Source: Manihot esculenta
Taxonomy: Eukaryota; Streptophyta; Magnoliopsida; Malpighiales; Euphorbiaceae
DNA: 64,000 nt
Assembly (NCBI RefSeq): GCF_001659605.2
Contig: NC_035161.2
Span: 42,117,956 to 42,181,955, forward strand
Direction of reading: 5' to 3'
Positions 23,721 to 35,739 of this stretch are shown one piece after another (position 1 is the stretch's first letter; each line of letters starts with the position of its first letter). The position numbers and the translations under genes were made by a program. Under the pieces are notes generated by a model. The model did not search any database. It was not told the origin of the DNA and was given only the letters and a program-made list of their open reading frames with translations.

Positions 23721-25615
23721 TGACGCGCTCGTCATTGAAGCCGTCATTCACAATTATCGGGTAAAGAAGGTCTTAGTGGATGACGGGAGTAAAGTCAACT
23801 TGCTACCATACCGGGTTTTTCAGCAGATGGGAATTCCGGAAGAACAGTTGGTCCGAGACCAGGCACCAATCAAGGGAATCGGAGGAGTACCAGTGCTCGT
23901 AGAAGGGAAGGTGAAGCTGGCTCTCACCTTAGGTGAAGCACCCAGGACTCGCACTCACCACGAGGTATTCTTAGTGGTCAAACTTCCGTTGAGCTATAAT
24001 GTGATCCTGGGGAGGCCTGCGCTGTTCAACTTCGAAGCTGTCACCAGTATCAGGTATTTGGCGCTTAAATTTCCAACAGAAGAAGGGGTGGGAATAGTCC
24101 GGGGCAGCCAGGAAGAGGCAAGAGCAGTATACTTAGCCACAGTAGCAGAACCGAGCTCCACTGGAAAAGCTCTTGACTCGGAAGTTCTAGAGGTTCGGGA
24201 TGAGAAAATAGAAGCTAGGACAGAACCTGTGGGGGAGCTGGAGACCTTCCCTTTATCAGAAGCAGAGGTAGAAAAAGTCTTCAGTCTCAACGCCGACCTC
24301 ACTGAAGAACAAAAAGCTGAAGTCATGGCCCTGATCCGAGGTCATGCGTCTAGTTTCGCCTGGAAGCCCTCCGACATGCCTGGAATTGACCCTAAGGTCA
24401 TGACACACAAACTGAATGTACTCCCCGAAGCCAAGCCAGTAAAACAGAAGAAGAGAGTAGTGAGAAGAGAGAAGCAGCAGGCCACCAGGGAAGAGGTGCA
24501 GAAACTCGAGGAGGCAGGCTTTATTAGGGAAGTTATGTACCCACAGTGGTTAGCAAATCCTGTATTAGTCAAAAAAGCCAATGGCAAATATAGGATGTGC
24601 ATAGATTTTACTGACCTAAATAAGGCCTGCCCTAAAGATTGTTATCCACTTCCTGATATTAATAAAATGGTCGACTCTACGGCCGGTTTCGATTATATGT
24701 CTTCTTTGGATGCTATGTTTGGTTATCATCAAATTCCAATGGAAAGGTCGGATGAGGAAAAGACCTCGTTTATAACTGAAAATGGGACTTATTGCTACAG
24801 AGCTATGCCGTTCGGATTGAGGAATGCCGGGGCAACGTACCAAAGATTGATGAATAAAATCTTCAAAAACCAGATTGGCAGAAATGTAGAAGTTTATGTA
24901 GATGATATGGTGGTAAAAAGCCCAAATTTCCAGCAGCACATAGCAGACTTGAAGGAGTTATTCGGGGTATTAAACCAGTACAGAATGAAGTTGAACCCAG
25001 CAAAATGTGCTTTCTTTATTAGAGGAGGAAAATTCTTGGGATTCATGGTGAGCGGAAAAGGCATCGAGCCTAACCCGGAGAAGGTAGAAGCCATATTGAC
25101 AATGCCAGAGCCGACCTGTGTAAGGGACGTCCAAAGACTAACCGGAAGAGTAGTAGCACTCAACCGATTCATGTCAAGGTCAGCAGAAAAATGCTTACCA
25201 TTTTTCAAAAAATTGAGAAAGGTGCCAAACTTTGAATGGACAGAAGACTGCCAAAAGGCCTTCGTAGAGCTTAAAAGATATCTCAGCTCGCCCCACGTGC
25301 TCAGTAGTCCTATGAAAGGAGAAGAACTCTTGATATACTTGGCAGCCTCAGAACAAGCAATCAGCGCAGTGTTAGTAAGGGTGGAAGAAGGGGAGCAGAA
25401 ACCCGTTTTTTACGTCAGCAAGGTACTCAGAGATACCGAGGTCAGATATTCGAACATTGAAAAAATGGCTTACGCCCTATTGCTAGCAGTCCGGAAATTC
25501 AAAGTTTACTTGGAAGGCCACCAAGGAGTTGTGATGACAGACCAACCCTTAAAGAAGATTCTACGCAGGCCAGAAACTTCAGGTCGGATGTTGGCTTGGT
25601 CCGTAGAGATCAACC
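23710..25615 (+). pseudogene. Pol of Tat element A: protease, reverse transcriptase, first RNase H (interrupted)
   Basis: Protease-like VDDGSKVNLL is at about 23776, in place of the usual DTG/DSG, so its catalytic triplet is DDG. Reverse transcriptase has MCIDFTDLNKACPKD near 24597 and the catalytic YVDDMV at about 24895. RNase H 1 runs about 25225-25600. The frame is open up to the minus-strand copia insertion at 25616 and continues in phase at 33694, once one CAACC duplication is ignored. Confidence 0.9.
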
Positions 25616-27115
25616 TGTTGGGAAATCCGTAGATTAATAGCAATCTAATTGCGCAGCGGAAAAATAAAATTTTGGATTTCCTTTCCCAGAATCCGAGTGC
25701 TCCGTTTAAATCATAAGAAAGATGTGAGACTAACCTGTTAATCTCGTAGTGAAGATACACTGGCGGACTGATGGTGCTGCCTTTTCAAACGAACACCCTC
25801 TATGGTATCCACACGAACGTCTTCTATCCTTCTAGAGTGCTAGCTCTTTTCAAGATGGATAGATTATGTGCTCTATGATCTACAATCTTTTAGATTGAGT
25901 TTTCTCAAAACTTTTCAACCAACCTACTCAATCTGTAGAAGGAGTATTTATAGGCCTCAGTCTTTTTATTTTCCCATAACTCTTTTCCTAAAAGAGTTGT
26001 GCTTAGAACCCACTATCACAATCTCACAGATACTCAAATATCTTTATGTGATAGAGTCCTTTATCTGTAACACTTACAGATAGACTGCAGATCTTTTAAA
26101 TATTATTATCTCATAATAATAAATTATTATTATTAATAATAATAACACTTATTATTATTAATTATATTAATAATTAATATTAATAATAATATTAATAATA
26201 ATATTAATAATAATAACACTTTATTATTATTAATTATACTAATGGGCTTTTAGCCCATTAATATAGCACATCAACAACGTTCTTGTGTGTGACCCAATAG
26301 GCTCATATTAATTGGCAATAGGCCCAGTCCAACAAGGCCTATAAGTCATAAGTGGCCTCTAGCAAGACATTATGACTACCCAACTAATATGAGGATCAAT
26401 AGTCCGATAAAGCCTATTAAATAGAACATGTATTAATCCCTTTGTCTCACGATATCTAGTTTGAACATAAGTCATGGTCAATGTCAAACTTATAATGTTC
26501 AAACTTATGATTTCTCGATCTACAAGTAGACTGATAAATTCAAATGATATTGATCACACTATCAATTCATTTGAGCACGGCCATGCATTTCTCAGTCTCA
26601 CTTATCGAGGGGCCCAGAAGATATCTCTCTCATAGAGAGGGACAAATCCTATCTTGATTGTTCATTTTCCTCTACATAATTTCTATTATGCTCAATCATA
26701 ACCTTTATGATTGTCCGATTAAAGACAACGTTTGATTATGTCAAAACATAACAGTCCTTATGTTGGAAACTATGACAATCTCAAGTCAAAGGATTAAGAC
26801 ATAACTACTTTGAGATTCACTTATGACAATGACCCATGTAGTGATCTCAATGCGGGTCCATCCAATACTTTGTTCTCTAACAAGTATTTATGATTATTGA
26901 TTTATATCAACATATACATAATCATCTCATGATTATCAATCAATAATCATACTAGTTATATTTTATTATTATCAACATAATAATAAGTAACCAGGGATGA
27001 TAATCATTATTATGTAACATGCAAACAAATAATAATGATAAAAACCTCTTTTATTAATAACCAAAATGACATACAAAAAGGTCCAAGATAATGGCCTAGG
27101 GCATATACACTAACA
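25616..27115 (-). repeat. 3' LTR of the nested copia element
   Basis: 1500 bp. On the minus strand it begins TGTTAGTGTATATGCCC at 27115 and ends in CA at 25616. It contains a long ATT/AAT-rich stretch (about 26098-26240). Confidence 0.95.
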
Positions 27116-27135
27116 ATCTCCCACTTGCACTAGGC

Positions 27136-28633
27136 CTAATCATATAAGTATCTAATACCCATAGACCTAGCGTGCTGATCATGCTTGATCTGTGAAAGAG
27201 GCTTGGTCAGTGGATTTGCAATGTTGTCATTTGTGTCTACTTTGCATATTTTGATATCTCCTCTATCAATGATCTCTCGAATAAGGTGATATCGCCTGAG
27301 TATGTGTTTAGATCTCTGATGAGATCTGGGCTCCTTTGCCTGTGCTATGGCACCATTGTTATCACAATAAAGGTCCATAGGATTTGCAATGCTGGGAACC
27401 ATTCCCAACTCTGAGATGAATTCCTTCAACCAGACTGCCCTTTTTAGCTGCATCTGATGCTGCTATATACTCAGCTTCTATTGTAGAATCTGCTATAGTG
27501 CTATGCTTGGAACTCTTCCAACTAACAATTCCACCATTTAAAATGAATACAAATCCTGACTGCGATCTGAAGTCATCTATGTCGGTTTGGAAACTAGCAT
27601 CTGTGTAACCACTTACAACTAGCTCGTCTTCCAATCCTCCATAAACTAGGAATGCATCCTTAGTCCTTCTAAGGTACTTTAGGATATTCTTAACAGCTGT
27701 CCAGTGACTTTCACCAGGATCTGCCTGATATCTGCTTGTTGTGCTCAAGGCATATGAGACGTCTGGTCTAGTACATAACATGGCATACATGATAGATCCA
27801 ATAGCAGAAGCATAAGGGATCTTATTCATCCGTTCTCGCTCATCAGAAGTCATAGGACATTGATTCTTGCTGAGATGAATACCATGAGACATAGGCAAGA
27901 ATCCTCTTTTGGAATCTTGCATGCTGAACCTTTTCAGCACCTTGTCAATATAAGTACTTTGACTCAGACCGATTATCCTCTTGGATCTATCCCTATAGAT
28001 CTTAATACCAAGGATATATGCAGTCTCACCTAAGTCCTTCATTGAAAAAGAATTCCCTAACCAAGTCTTAACCTTTTGCAAGGTAGGGATATCATTTCCA
28101 ATGAGTAATATGTCATCCACATATTGAACTAGTAACACAACTGCACTCCCACTAACCATCTTGTAAACACAAAATTCATCTTCATCAATGAGTAAAAGTT
28201 CACGATTATCAGTCATGAGAAATCCATATCTCTCAGGCTGATGACGTGTCTTATCAGATCTGCATGGGACTTGTGTCACCCTTTCAGTCTCCACAACTGT
28301 TTGTGGTACTGGAAGTGGTTCTACTGGCGGTTCAATGCTCTCTTGTGGTGCTTGAGTTTTCTCAAGTCGCACTGTACTCCCACTGAATCTCTGAGAGATA
28401 AATTCCTTTTCCAAAAAGGTACCATTTCGAGCAACAAACACTTTGTTCTCTGAGGGAGTATAGAAGTAGTATCCTTTGGTTTCCTTAGGATACCCCACAA
28501 AATTGCACTTGATAAATTTTGGAGCTAACTTATCTGAAACTGGGCGTTTCACATAAGCCTCACAACCCCAAATCTTTAAGGAAAGACAAACTGGGCACTT
28601 TCCCAGTCCATAACTCATATGGTGTCTTTTCAA
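27136..28633 (-). pseudogene. Copia integrase C-terminus, RT C-terminus and RNase H (RT core deleted)
   Basis: The minus-strand frame 28633-27362 runs from the integrase C-terminal region (FVGYPKETKGYYFY) directly into the second half of reverse transcriptase (QYVDDILLIGND, about 28105-28140). The first half of RT, roughly 150 or more residues normally lying between them, is absent with the frame preserved. RNase H follows with TKPL near 27190. A frame shift between 27362 and 27453 joins the last 100 codons. The missing RT fingers/palm makes the product inactive. Confidence 0.88.
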
Positions 28634-28798
28634 CTGCTTTCGATGGTACTTGGTTCAGAATGAATACAGCTGTTTCCAAGGCGTAACCCCAAAACTATAA
28701 AGGGAGATCTGTTTGACTCATCATAGATTGAACCATATCTAATAAAGTTCGAATTTTCCTTTTAGAAACACCAATCCATTGTGGATTTCTTGGAGGAG

Positions 28799-29185
28799 TT
28801 AATTGTGAAACAATTCCACAGTTTTAAGATGTTCATCAAACTCTTGGCTCAAATATTCACCACCTCGATCAGATCGAAGCATTTTAATAGTTCTACCAAG
28901 TTGATTTTGTACTTCATTTTGAAAAGTTCTAAACATTTCAAAAGATTCATGCTTATGTTTCATTAGGTAGACATAGCCATACCTACTGAAATCATCAGTG
29001 AATGTGATGAAGTACTGATAACCTCCCCTAGCACTAATGCTTAGTGGGCCACATACATCTGTATGTATTAAGCCCAATAAGTCTGAAGCCCTTTGACCTT
29101 GTCCAGTAAAAGGGTCCTTTGTCATCTTACCTAGCAAACAAGATTCACAATCTTCAAATGATTCAAAATCAAATGAATCTAACAA
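28799..29185 (-). pseudogene. Copia integrase core fragment
   Basis: Encodes the GAG-pre-integrase end (CESCLLGKMTKDPF) and the integrase catalytic core with HTDVCGPL, FTDDFSRYGYVY and SDRGGEYLSQEF, including the expected D,D,E-type positions. Frame breaks separate it from the protease side (29186-29542) and from the RT side (28634-28798). Confidence 0.85.
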
Positions 29186-29542
29186 ACCATCTTTATGGAG
29201 CTTAGATATGCGATTCTCATTTATATGGCTAAGACGATAATGCCATAAATTTGTTGGGTTTAACTCATTTGGCTTAGTTTTCTTAGAAGTTATGTTATAG
29301 ATATTGTTGTCTCTAGAATCATCTAGATTAAGGACATAAAGGCCATCTTATGAATTTGCAATACAATAAAGCAAATCATCTTTATTAATGGAGCATTTCT
29401 TATTCTTAATAAGAAATGAACAAACCTTCATCGTCCATAACAGAAACTGAAATAATATTCCTACTCAAAGTAGGAATATAAAAGCAATTGTTCAGAACTA
29501 ACAAAAACCCATTGGGCAATACAAGTTCATCTGTCCCTACAG

Positions 29543-29752
29543 CTATGGCAGCAACTCTTGCTCCAATGCCTTCACGTAGGTCCACTTTGCCCTTTTCAGT
29601 TTTCTACTCCTTTTGAGATCCTTCACATTTGTACAAACGTGAGAACCACATCCGGTATCCAATACCCATGAAGTAGAAATAGATAAATTGATATCTATAA
29701 CATAAATACCTGAAAGTCGTAGTCTCACTACTCTTCTTCTTCTTGCACTCAT
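29543..29752 (-). pseudogene. Copia aspartic protease fragment
   Basis: Contains WVLDTGCGSHVC, the copia protease active-site motif with DTG, at about 29650-29690. It lies in a different frame from the gag upstream, so at least one frameshift separates them. Confidence 0.8.
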
Positions 29753-29783
29753 CCAAATAGAGTTTGCAATTTCTCTTCCAATG

Positions 29784-30578
29784 CTATGGTTCCTTGCAAT
29801 GGAAGCAGATTCCTTCCTTAGGAACTATTTCCTTAGGAACTTTTGCCTTGGATTGCCATTTAGGTTTGCCTCGTCCCTTAGGCCCATTACCACCTTTAGA
29901 CTTGGGCTTCCCCTTATTTTTCATGGGCTTACCCTTATTGACATTCAAAATTTGGGTAGGCCTTTTCTTAATATTTACCTCAGCTGTCTTTAGCATCCCA
30001 TGCAACTCAGGAATGGATTTCTCCATATTGTTCATGTTATAGTTCATGACAAATTGAGAAAAACTGCTAGGTAAAGAATGTAGGATCAAATCCGTGGAAA
30101 GTTCTAAACTCAAAGGATAGCCAAGCCTAGCAAGGTGATCAATGTAGCCTTTCATCTTTAAAACATGAGCACTAACTGAATCACCTTCAGCCATTTTGCA
30201 ATCATGCAATGCAATGGTAGTTTCATACCTATCCTGCCTAGCTTGTTGTTGGAAAGCTTGTTTGAGATGGACACTCATCTCATAGGCCTCAAGGTGCTCC
30301 AGATCCTTCTGAAGTTCTGGGCACATAGTCGCCAACATAAGACATCCAATGTCATTAGAATCATCCATATGCTTCTTATGCTTGTTCTTAACAGCATTAG
30401 TAGCATCAGCAGGAGGTGGTTCAGGGACAGCTTCATCAAGCACGTAGGACTTTTTCTCTTGCTTGAGAACAATTCTCAAGTTTCTAAACCAGTCAATAAA
30501 ATTAGTCCCATTTTCTTTCAGTTTATCCTTCTCAAGGATGGATCGCAGTGATAAGGTGGAATTGTTATTAGCAGCCAT
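29784..30578 (-). pseudogene. Copia Gag (264 aa, stop inside the zinc knuckle)
   Basis: The ATG at 30578 opens a UBN2/copia-type gag, with NFIDWFRNLRIVLKQ near the N-terminus and a YNMNNMEKS...LHGMLKTAE segment at about residues 180-200. A TAG (29784-29786) falls exactly at the residue before the histidine of the CCHC knuckle: the codons read C-x2-C-x3-stop-H-x4-C. The frame is open on both sides of the stop, so this is a point lesion. It splits gag from pol just before the nucleic-acid-binding motif is complete. Confidence 0.88.
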
Positions 30579-31484
30579 AATAATCTACAAAAATATGCAA
30601 ATATAATTAATTTAATAAACAAATTAATATTGAGGTGATAATAATCTCCCACTAAAATATAACCCTCAAAATAATAATATTTTAGCGGGCTAAGATCCAT
30701 ATTTCACCTAATTCTAAGTCAGCTTTGGCATGACGCTTAGAATTAAGTTATTTAGGTAGGTAACCCCTTACCAATTACATCTAATGTAACTCTTAAATTA
30801 TGAGATATTGACATCATATGTCAAATGCATGTTATACCCCATCTAATGCCTTAGGCCCAAAACCGTTTTGATAGCCTAATTAAGCTCAACCAAAATTAAA
30901 TAAATGAGTAACCATTACTCATCCTACCTTACTAGGATAATCCTAATGCACTTTGCTTTGGCAAAACCTGCATTTTGGTGATCTTAGTCTTGATAGGTTT
31001 TTAATATATGGGTGGCATTAAAACTTAAAATTTTAGAGTGAAGGTTTAACTTTTAATTTTAATTATTTTGTCTTGCATATATATATATTATAGTATCTCA
31101 TACTAATATATGACAAAATAATAAAATTATTTTATATAGTCATTTAAATCTGATTTAAAGACTAAAATAATTTATTTTCTATTTTCTTATAATTATTTTG
31201 TCTTGCATACATATATTATAGCATCCTATATGCATATATATATATATAGACAATAATGCATAGTATCTCATACTAACACATGACAAAATATAGTCATTTA
31301 AATCTAATTTAAAGACTAAAAGAAAATAATAAAATATAGTCATTTAAATCTAATTTAAAGACTACAAATAATAATAATAAAATATAGTCTTTTAAATCTA
31401 ATTTAAAGACTAAAAGAAAATAATTTTAAAATATTATTTTCTTATTATTATTATTATTATTTTTTTTATTAATTATTTTCAGGG

Positions 31485-32014
31485 GCAAAATCGTAATTTT
31501 GGGGCATCATCTTCTTCCCCCAGCTTCTGCCCGAAGGTCCAGAAGCCCGCCGGACTTTCCGGCCGTTGCCCTCACCGTCGCGCGACTCATCGGCGGGCGA
31601 TCCACAGATGCACGACCCACCGGCGCGCGAGGCACTGGTCGAGCGATCCCCGGGCGCGCTACCCCTTGGGTCGCGCGACCCACGGGAAGGCGCGACCCAC
31701 TGGGAGGAGCGACCCTCCGGTCGTGCTACCCCTCGGGTTGCGCGACCCACCAGTCGCGCGACCTGCGGGGAGGCGCGACCCTCCGGTCGCGCGGCCCTTC
31801 CAGGGCGCGCGATCCTCCGGGGCCGGCCTTCTCAGTCACTGCGTTCCAGGCAGTGACGCCGGCTAGGCTATTGACGGCCGAAGAATCAGTCGTTCCTCGC
31901 CGGCGGCGGCAAAGACACTCTCTGCAGGTGGTCGCGAGCGTCACACGCCCTCCACGTCCGCCCATCAGCCTCGCCAATTTCTGGGTTCACGATGACTGTT
32001 CATCGTGAATCCAG
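31485..32014 (-). repeat. GC-rich imperfect-repeat island in the copia leader
   Basis: About 530 bp of very GC-rich sequence in an otherwise AT-rich element. It is built from short imperfect repeats such as GCGCGACCC, GACCCTCCGGTCG and GCGCGACCCAC between 31620 and 31820. Open frames occur on both strands because stop codons are rare in GC-rich DNA, and none resembles a known protein. Origin is unknown: it could be a captured or amplified leader sequence. Confidence 0.7.
31981..32014. other. Strong hairpin in the copia leader
   Basis: CTGG-GTTCACGATGA-CTGT-TCATCGTGAAT-CCAG forms a stem of about 14 pairs with one mismatch and a 4-nt loop. It lies about 170 nt after the primer-binding site in transcript orientation, a place where retroelements often keep dimerisation or packaging structures. 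Confidence 0.6.
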
Positions 32015-32188
32015 TTGCAAATATTTTTATTTAATTAATTTAATTTTCTAACAAAATTAAAATTATTTAAATGATCTAATCATTTATCTGTAACTATCAT
32101 GCCATTCTTATAAACATATATCACATATATAATATCAATCATAGCATAATTAATTTAAACGAAAAGCACAGGTAGGCTTTGATACCAC

Positions 32189-33688
32189 TGTTGGGAAATC
32201 CGTAGATTAATAGCAATTTAATTGCGCAGCGGAAAAATAAAATTTTGGATTTCCTTTCCCAGAATCCGAGTGCTCCGTTTAAATCATAAGAAAGATGTGA
32301 GACTAACCTGTTAATCTCGTAGTGAAGATACACTGGCGGACTGATGGTGCTGCCTTTTCAAACGAACACCCTCTATGGTATCCACACGAACGTCTTCTAT
32401 CCTTCTAGAGTGCTAGCTCTTTTCAAGATGGATAGATTATGTGCTCTATGATCTACAATCTTTTAGATTGAGTTTTCTCAAAACTTTTCAACCAACCTAC
32501 TCAATCTGTAGAAGGAGTATTTATAGGCCTCAGTCTTTTTATTTTCCCATAACTCTTTTCCTAAAAGAGTTGTGCTTAGAACCCACTATCACAATCTCAC
32601 AGATACTCAAATATCTTTATGTGATAGAGTCCTTTATCTGTAACACTTACAAATAGACTGCAGATCTTTTAAATATTATTATCTCATAATAATAAATTAT
32701 TATTATTAATAATAATAACACTTATTATTATTAATTATATTAATAATTAATATTAATAATAATATTAATAATAATATTAATAATAATAACACTTTATTAT
32801 TATTAATTATACTAATGGGCTTTTAGCCCATTAATATAGCACATCAACAACGTTCTTGTGTGTGACCCAATAGGCTCATATTAATTGGCAATAGGCCCAG
32901 TCCAACAAGGCCTATAAGTCATAAGTGGCCTCTAGCAAGACATTATGACTACCCAACTAATATGAGGATCAATAGTCCGATAAAGCCTATTAAATAGAAC
33001 ATGTATTAATCCCTTTGTCTCACGATATCTAGTTTGAACATAAATCATGGTCAATGTCAAACTTATAATGTTCAAACTTATGATTTCTCGATCTACAAGT
33101 AGACTGATAAATTCAAATGATATTGATCACACTATCAATTCATTTGAGCACGGCCATGCATTTCTCAGTCTCACTTATCGAGGGGCCCAGAAGATATCTC
33201 TCTCATAGAGAGGGACAAATCCTATCTTGATTGTTCATTTTCCTCTACATAATTTCTATTATGCTCAATCATAACCTTTATGATTGTCCGATTAAAGACA
33301 ACGTTTGATTATGTCAAAACATAACAGTCCTTATGTTGGAAACTATGACAATCTCAAGTCAAAGGATTAAGACATAACTACTTTGAGATTCACTTATGAC
33401 AATGACCCATGTAGTGATCTCAATGCGGGTCCATCCAATACTTTGTTCTCTAACAAGTATTTATGATTATTGATTTATATCAACATATACATAATCATCT
33501 CATGATTATCAATCAATAATCATACTAGTTATATTTTATTATTATCAACATAATAATAAGTAACCAGGGATGATAATCATTATTATGTAACATGCAAACA
33601 AATAATAATGATAAAAACCTCTTTTATTAATAACCAAAATGACATACAAAAAGGTCCAAGATAATGGCCTAAAGCATATACACTAACA
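32189..33688 (-). repeat. 5' LTR of the nested copia element
   Basis: 1500 bp, offset 6573 from the 3' copy. Differences seen include two adjacent bases near the outer end (AGGGCATAT versus AAAGCATAT) and three single substitutions elsewhere. The primer-binding site follows at 32188 on the minus strand. Confidence 0.95.
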
Positions 33689-33693
33689 CAACC

Positions 33694-35570
33694 CTTACTG
33701 TCTAGAATATCGACCCAGGACAGCTATAAAATCTCAAGCTTTGGCTGACTTCATAGCAGAATGCTCATTCAACGAGGAGCAGGGAGGATCATCCTCAGGG
33801 ATAGCAGGACGGGAACGTGAGGGGGAGCCTCATCCAGAATTTAACTGGAAGTTGTATGTAGACGGAGCATCAGGCACTGAGGGCAGTGGTGCCGGAATAA
33901 TGCTTAAGGGGCCAGAGGATTTTAAGGTATGTTACGCCTTACGTCTAGAGTTCAAAGCCTCGAATAATGTGGCAGAATATGAAGCCCTGATAAATGGGAT
34001 GTTGGTGGCACTGGAAGTGGGAGTAACCGATCTCAAGATAAACAGCGACTCTCAGCTGGTGATCAACCAAGTAACAGGGATGTATCAGGCTAGAGACCCC
34101 CTTATGCAGAATTACCTAGCTAAAGTAAAAACTTTGGAAGCTGAGCTCACAAGTCGAGAAGTAACCATCAGGTTTCAAAGAATACCCCGAGAAGAAAATG
34201 AGGAAGCAGATCTGCTTAGCCGATTATCCAAAGAAGAATTGGAACAGCTTCCCGATGAAGTGTACATACAACATGTCCATACACCTGCTTTTAATAAAAC
34301 TAACACAATATTGCAGGTAGAACAGAACCCAACTTGGATGACCCCTTACTTAGAGTACTTGGAGAAAGGTAAACTCCCCGAGGATAAAGATGAATCCAAA
34401 AAGATAGCAGCTCGTGCCGCTAACTATCAAGCGATAAGGGGGACCTTGTACAGAAAAGGAAAGTCCAGTCCGTGGCTCCGATGCGTGAGCCCGGAAGAGG
34501 CTACGAAGGTGATGGAAGAAATACATAGAGGCATGTGTGGAGCCCACGAGGGAGGAGGGACATTAGCTAATAAAGTATTCAGGCAAGGGTATTATTGGCC
34601 CACTGTTAAAAAAGAAGCAGAAGAGTTCGTCCGAAGATGCGACGTATGCCAGAGATTTGCTAATGCCATCAAAACTCCAGCCACTCCTCAAGCTAGCATA
34701 TCCAGTCCATGGCCTTTCTCGCAATGGGGAATTGACATCCTGGGACCCTTCCCCAAAACCACGGGGCAGAGGAAATTCGTAGTGGTGGCTGTAGAATACT
34801 TCTCAAAATGGCCAGAGGCAGAAGCAATAGCCACAATCACAGCTCGAAAGATGATAGATTTTGTGTGGGGGCATATCATCTGCAGATTTGGTGTACCCAG
34901 AGTGCTTATTTCAGACAATGGCAGACAGTTTAATTGCAGCACCTTCAGAGCTTTCACCATGAACATGGGTATCTGGCATAAATTATCCTCTGTGGCTCAC
35001 CCTCAAACTAACGGCCAAACAGAGGTCACCAACAGAGCCATCCTACAAGGATTAAAAAAGCGACTAGATGGGGCAAAGACAAATTGGGCAGAAGAACTCA
35101 ACAACATCCTGTGGGCACTCCGAACCACTCCTAGAGCACCCACTAAAGAAACACCCTTCGCACTTGCCTATGGTACAGAGGCCGTAGTCCCAGTTGAACT
35201 GCAGATTCCTACTCATCGAGTCCAATTTGCTAGCGAGAGTACTAACGATGACAAGCTAAGAAGCAACCTGGATGCCCTTGAGGAAATCAGGGAAGAAGCT
35301 CAAATCTGAACTGCCGCCTATCAACAACGGGCAGCACGATACTACAACCAAAAGGTCAGAGAAAGAAGCTTGAAAGTGGGAGACCTGGCTTTAAGAAACC
35401 TGGAAGCCACAAGAAAAAGGGCGGCAGCTGGTAAGCTAGCACCGACCTGGGAGGGTCCGTTCAAAGTAACAAAAGTAGTCCGGCCAGGAGTATACCGGAT
35501 TGAAGATATGCAAGGGAACCATGAGCCCCACGCTTGGAATATTCAACACCTAAAGAGGTATTTCCCCTGA
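33694..35570 (+). pseudogene. Pol of Tat element A: RNase H linker, archaeal-type RNase H, integrase
   Basis: This resumes the pol frame interrupted at 25615. A connection segment ends in LADFIAECSF, then a second, archaeal-like RNase H runs at about 33850-34240 (LYVDGASG, EYEALINGM, NSDSQLV), which defines the Tat clade's dual RNase H. The integrase zinc module (CGAHEGG...CDVCQRF) is at about 34540-34660 and the core has WGIDILGPFP and SDNGRQFN. A single TGA at 35307-35309 breaks the C-terminal tail, after which the same frame runs open to the natural stop at 35568-35570. Only isolated nonsense changes separate this gene from an open pol. Confidence 0.9.
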
Positions 35571-35739
35571 TATAGTTGTAAAGAAAAACATTGTATTCTG
35601 ATGAATATGAAGGAAACAAGTTATTTACACAATGAGATTATCTTTATTATCATGAATAATATTCCTCCATGAAAAAGAAAGGTAGGTGTACAGGATCCCC
35701 TAGATTTCCTGACACCGCAAACCAAATTGAGAGCACAAA

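Larger units (their letters stand above)
30579..32188 (-). other. Copia 5' leader with AT-repeat and GC-rich halves
   Basis: This 1.6-kb stretch lies between the 5' LTR/primer-binding site and gag and has no credible gene. The gag-proximal part (30580-31480) is AT-rich with repeated modules around TAGTCATTTAAATCTAATTTAAAGACTA (three to four copies at about 31136-31420; core TTTAAATCTAATTTAAAGAC). The PBS-proximal part (31485-32015) switches abruptly to GC-rich sequence with many GCGCGACCC-type short repeats and a hairpin at 31981-32014. Confidence 0.75.
25611..33693 (-). mobile_element. Ty1-copia retrotransposon nested in Tat pol, opposite strand
   Basis: An 8073-bp element (25616-33688) read on the minus strand. 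Its LTRs are 1500 bp each (5' LTR 32189-33688, 3' LTR 25616-27115). The target duplication is a perfect CAACC (25611-25615, 33689-33693). The primer-binding site is TGGTATCAAAGCC just below 32188, and a purine tract GTGGGAGAT abuts the 3' LTR at 27116. The LTRs differ at only a handful of sites (I saw at least five), so insertion was recent. The coding region is damaged: a stop in the gag zinc knuckle, a large RT deletion and further frame breaks. Confidence 0.95.

Noticed and set aside
26098..26250. Long ATT/AAT repeat as a possible independent microsatellite locus
   Set aside because: Part of the copia LTR and present identically in both LTR copies (again near 32690-32800).
31469..32008. 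ORFs on both strands in the GC-rich island (up to 169 codons)
   Set aside because: High GC removes stop codons. Compositions are Arg/Pro/Gly repeats with no domain and they overlap on opposite strands.
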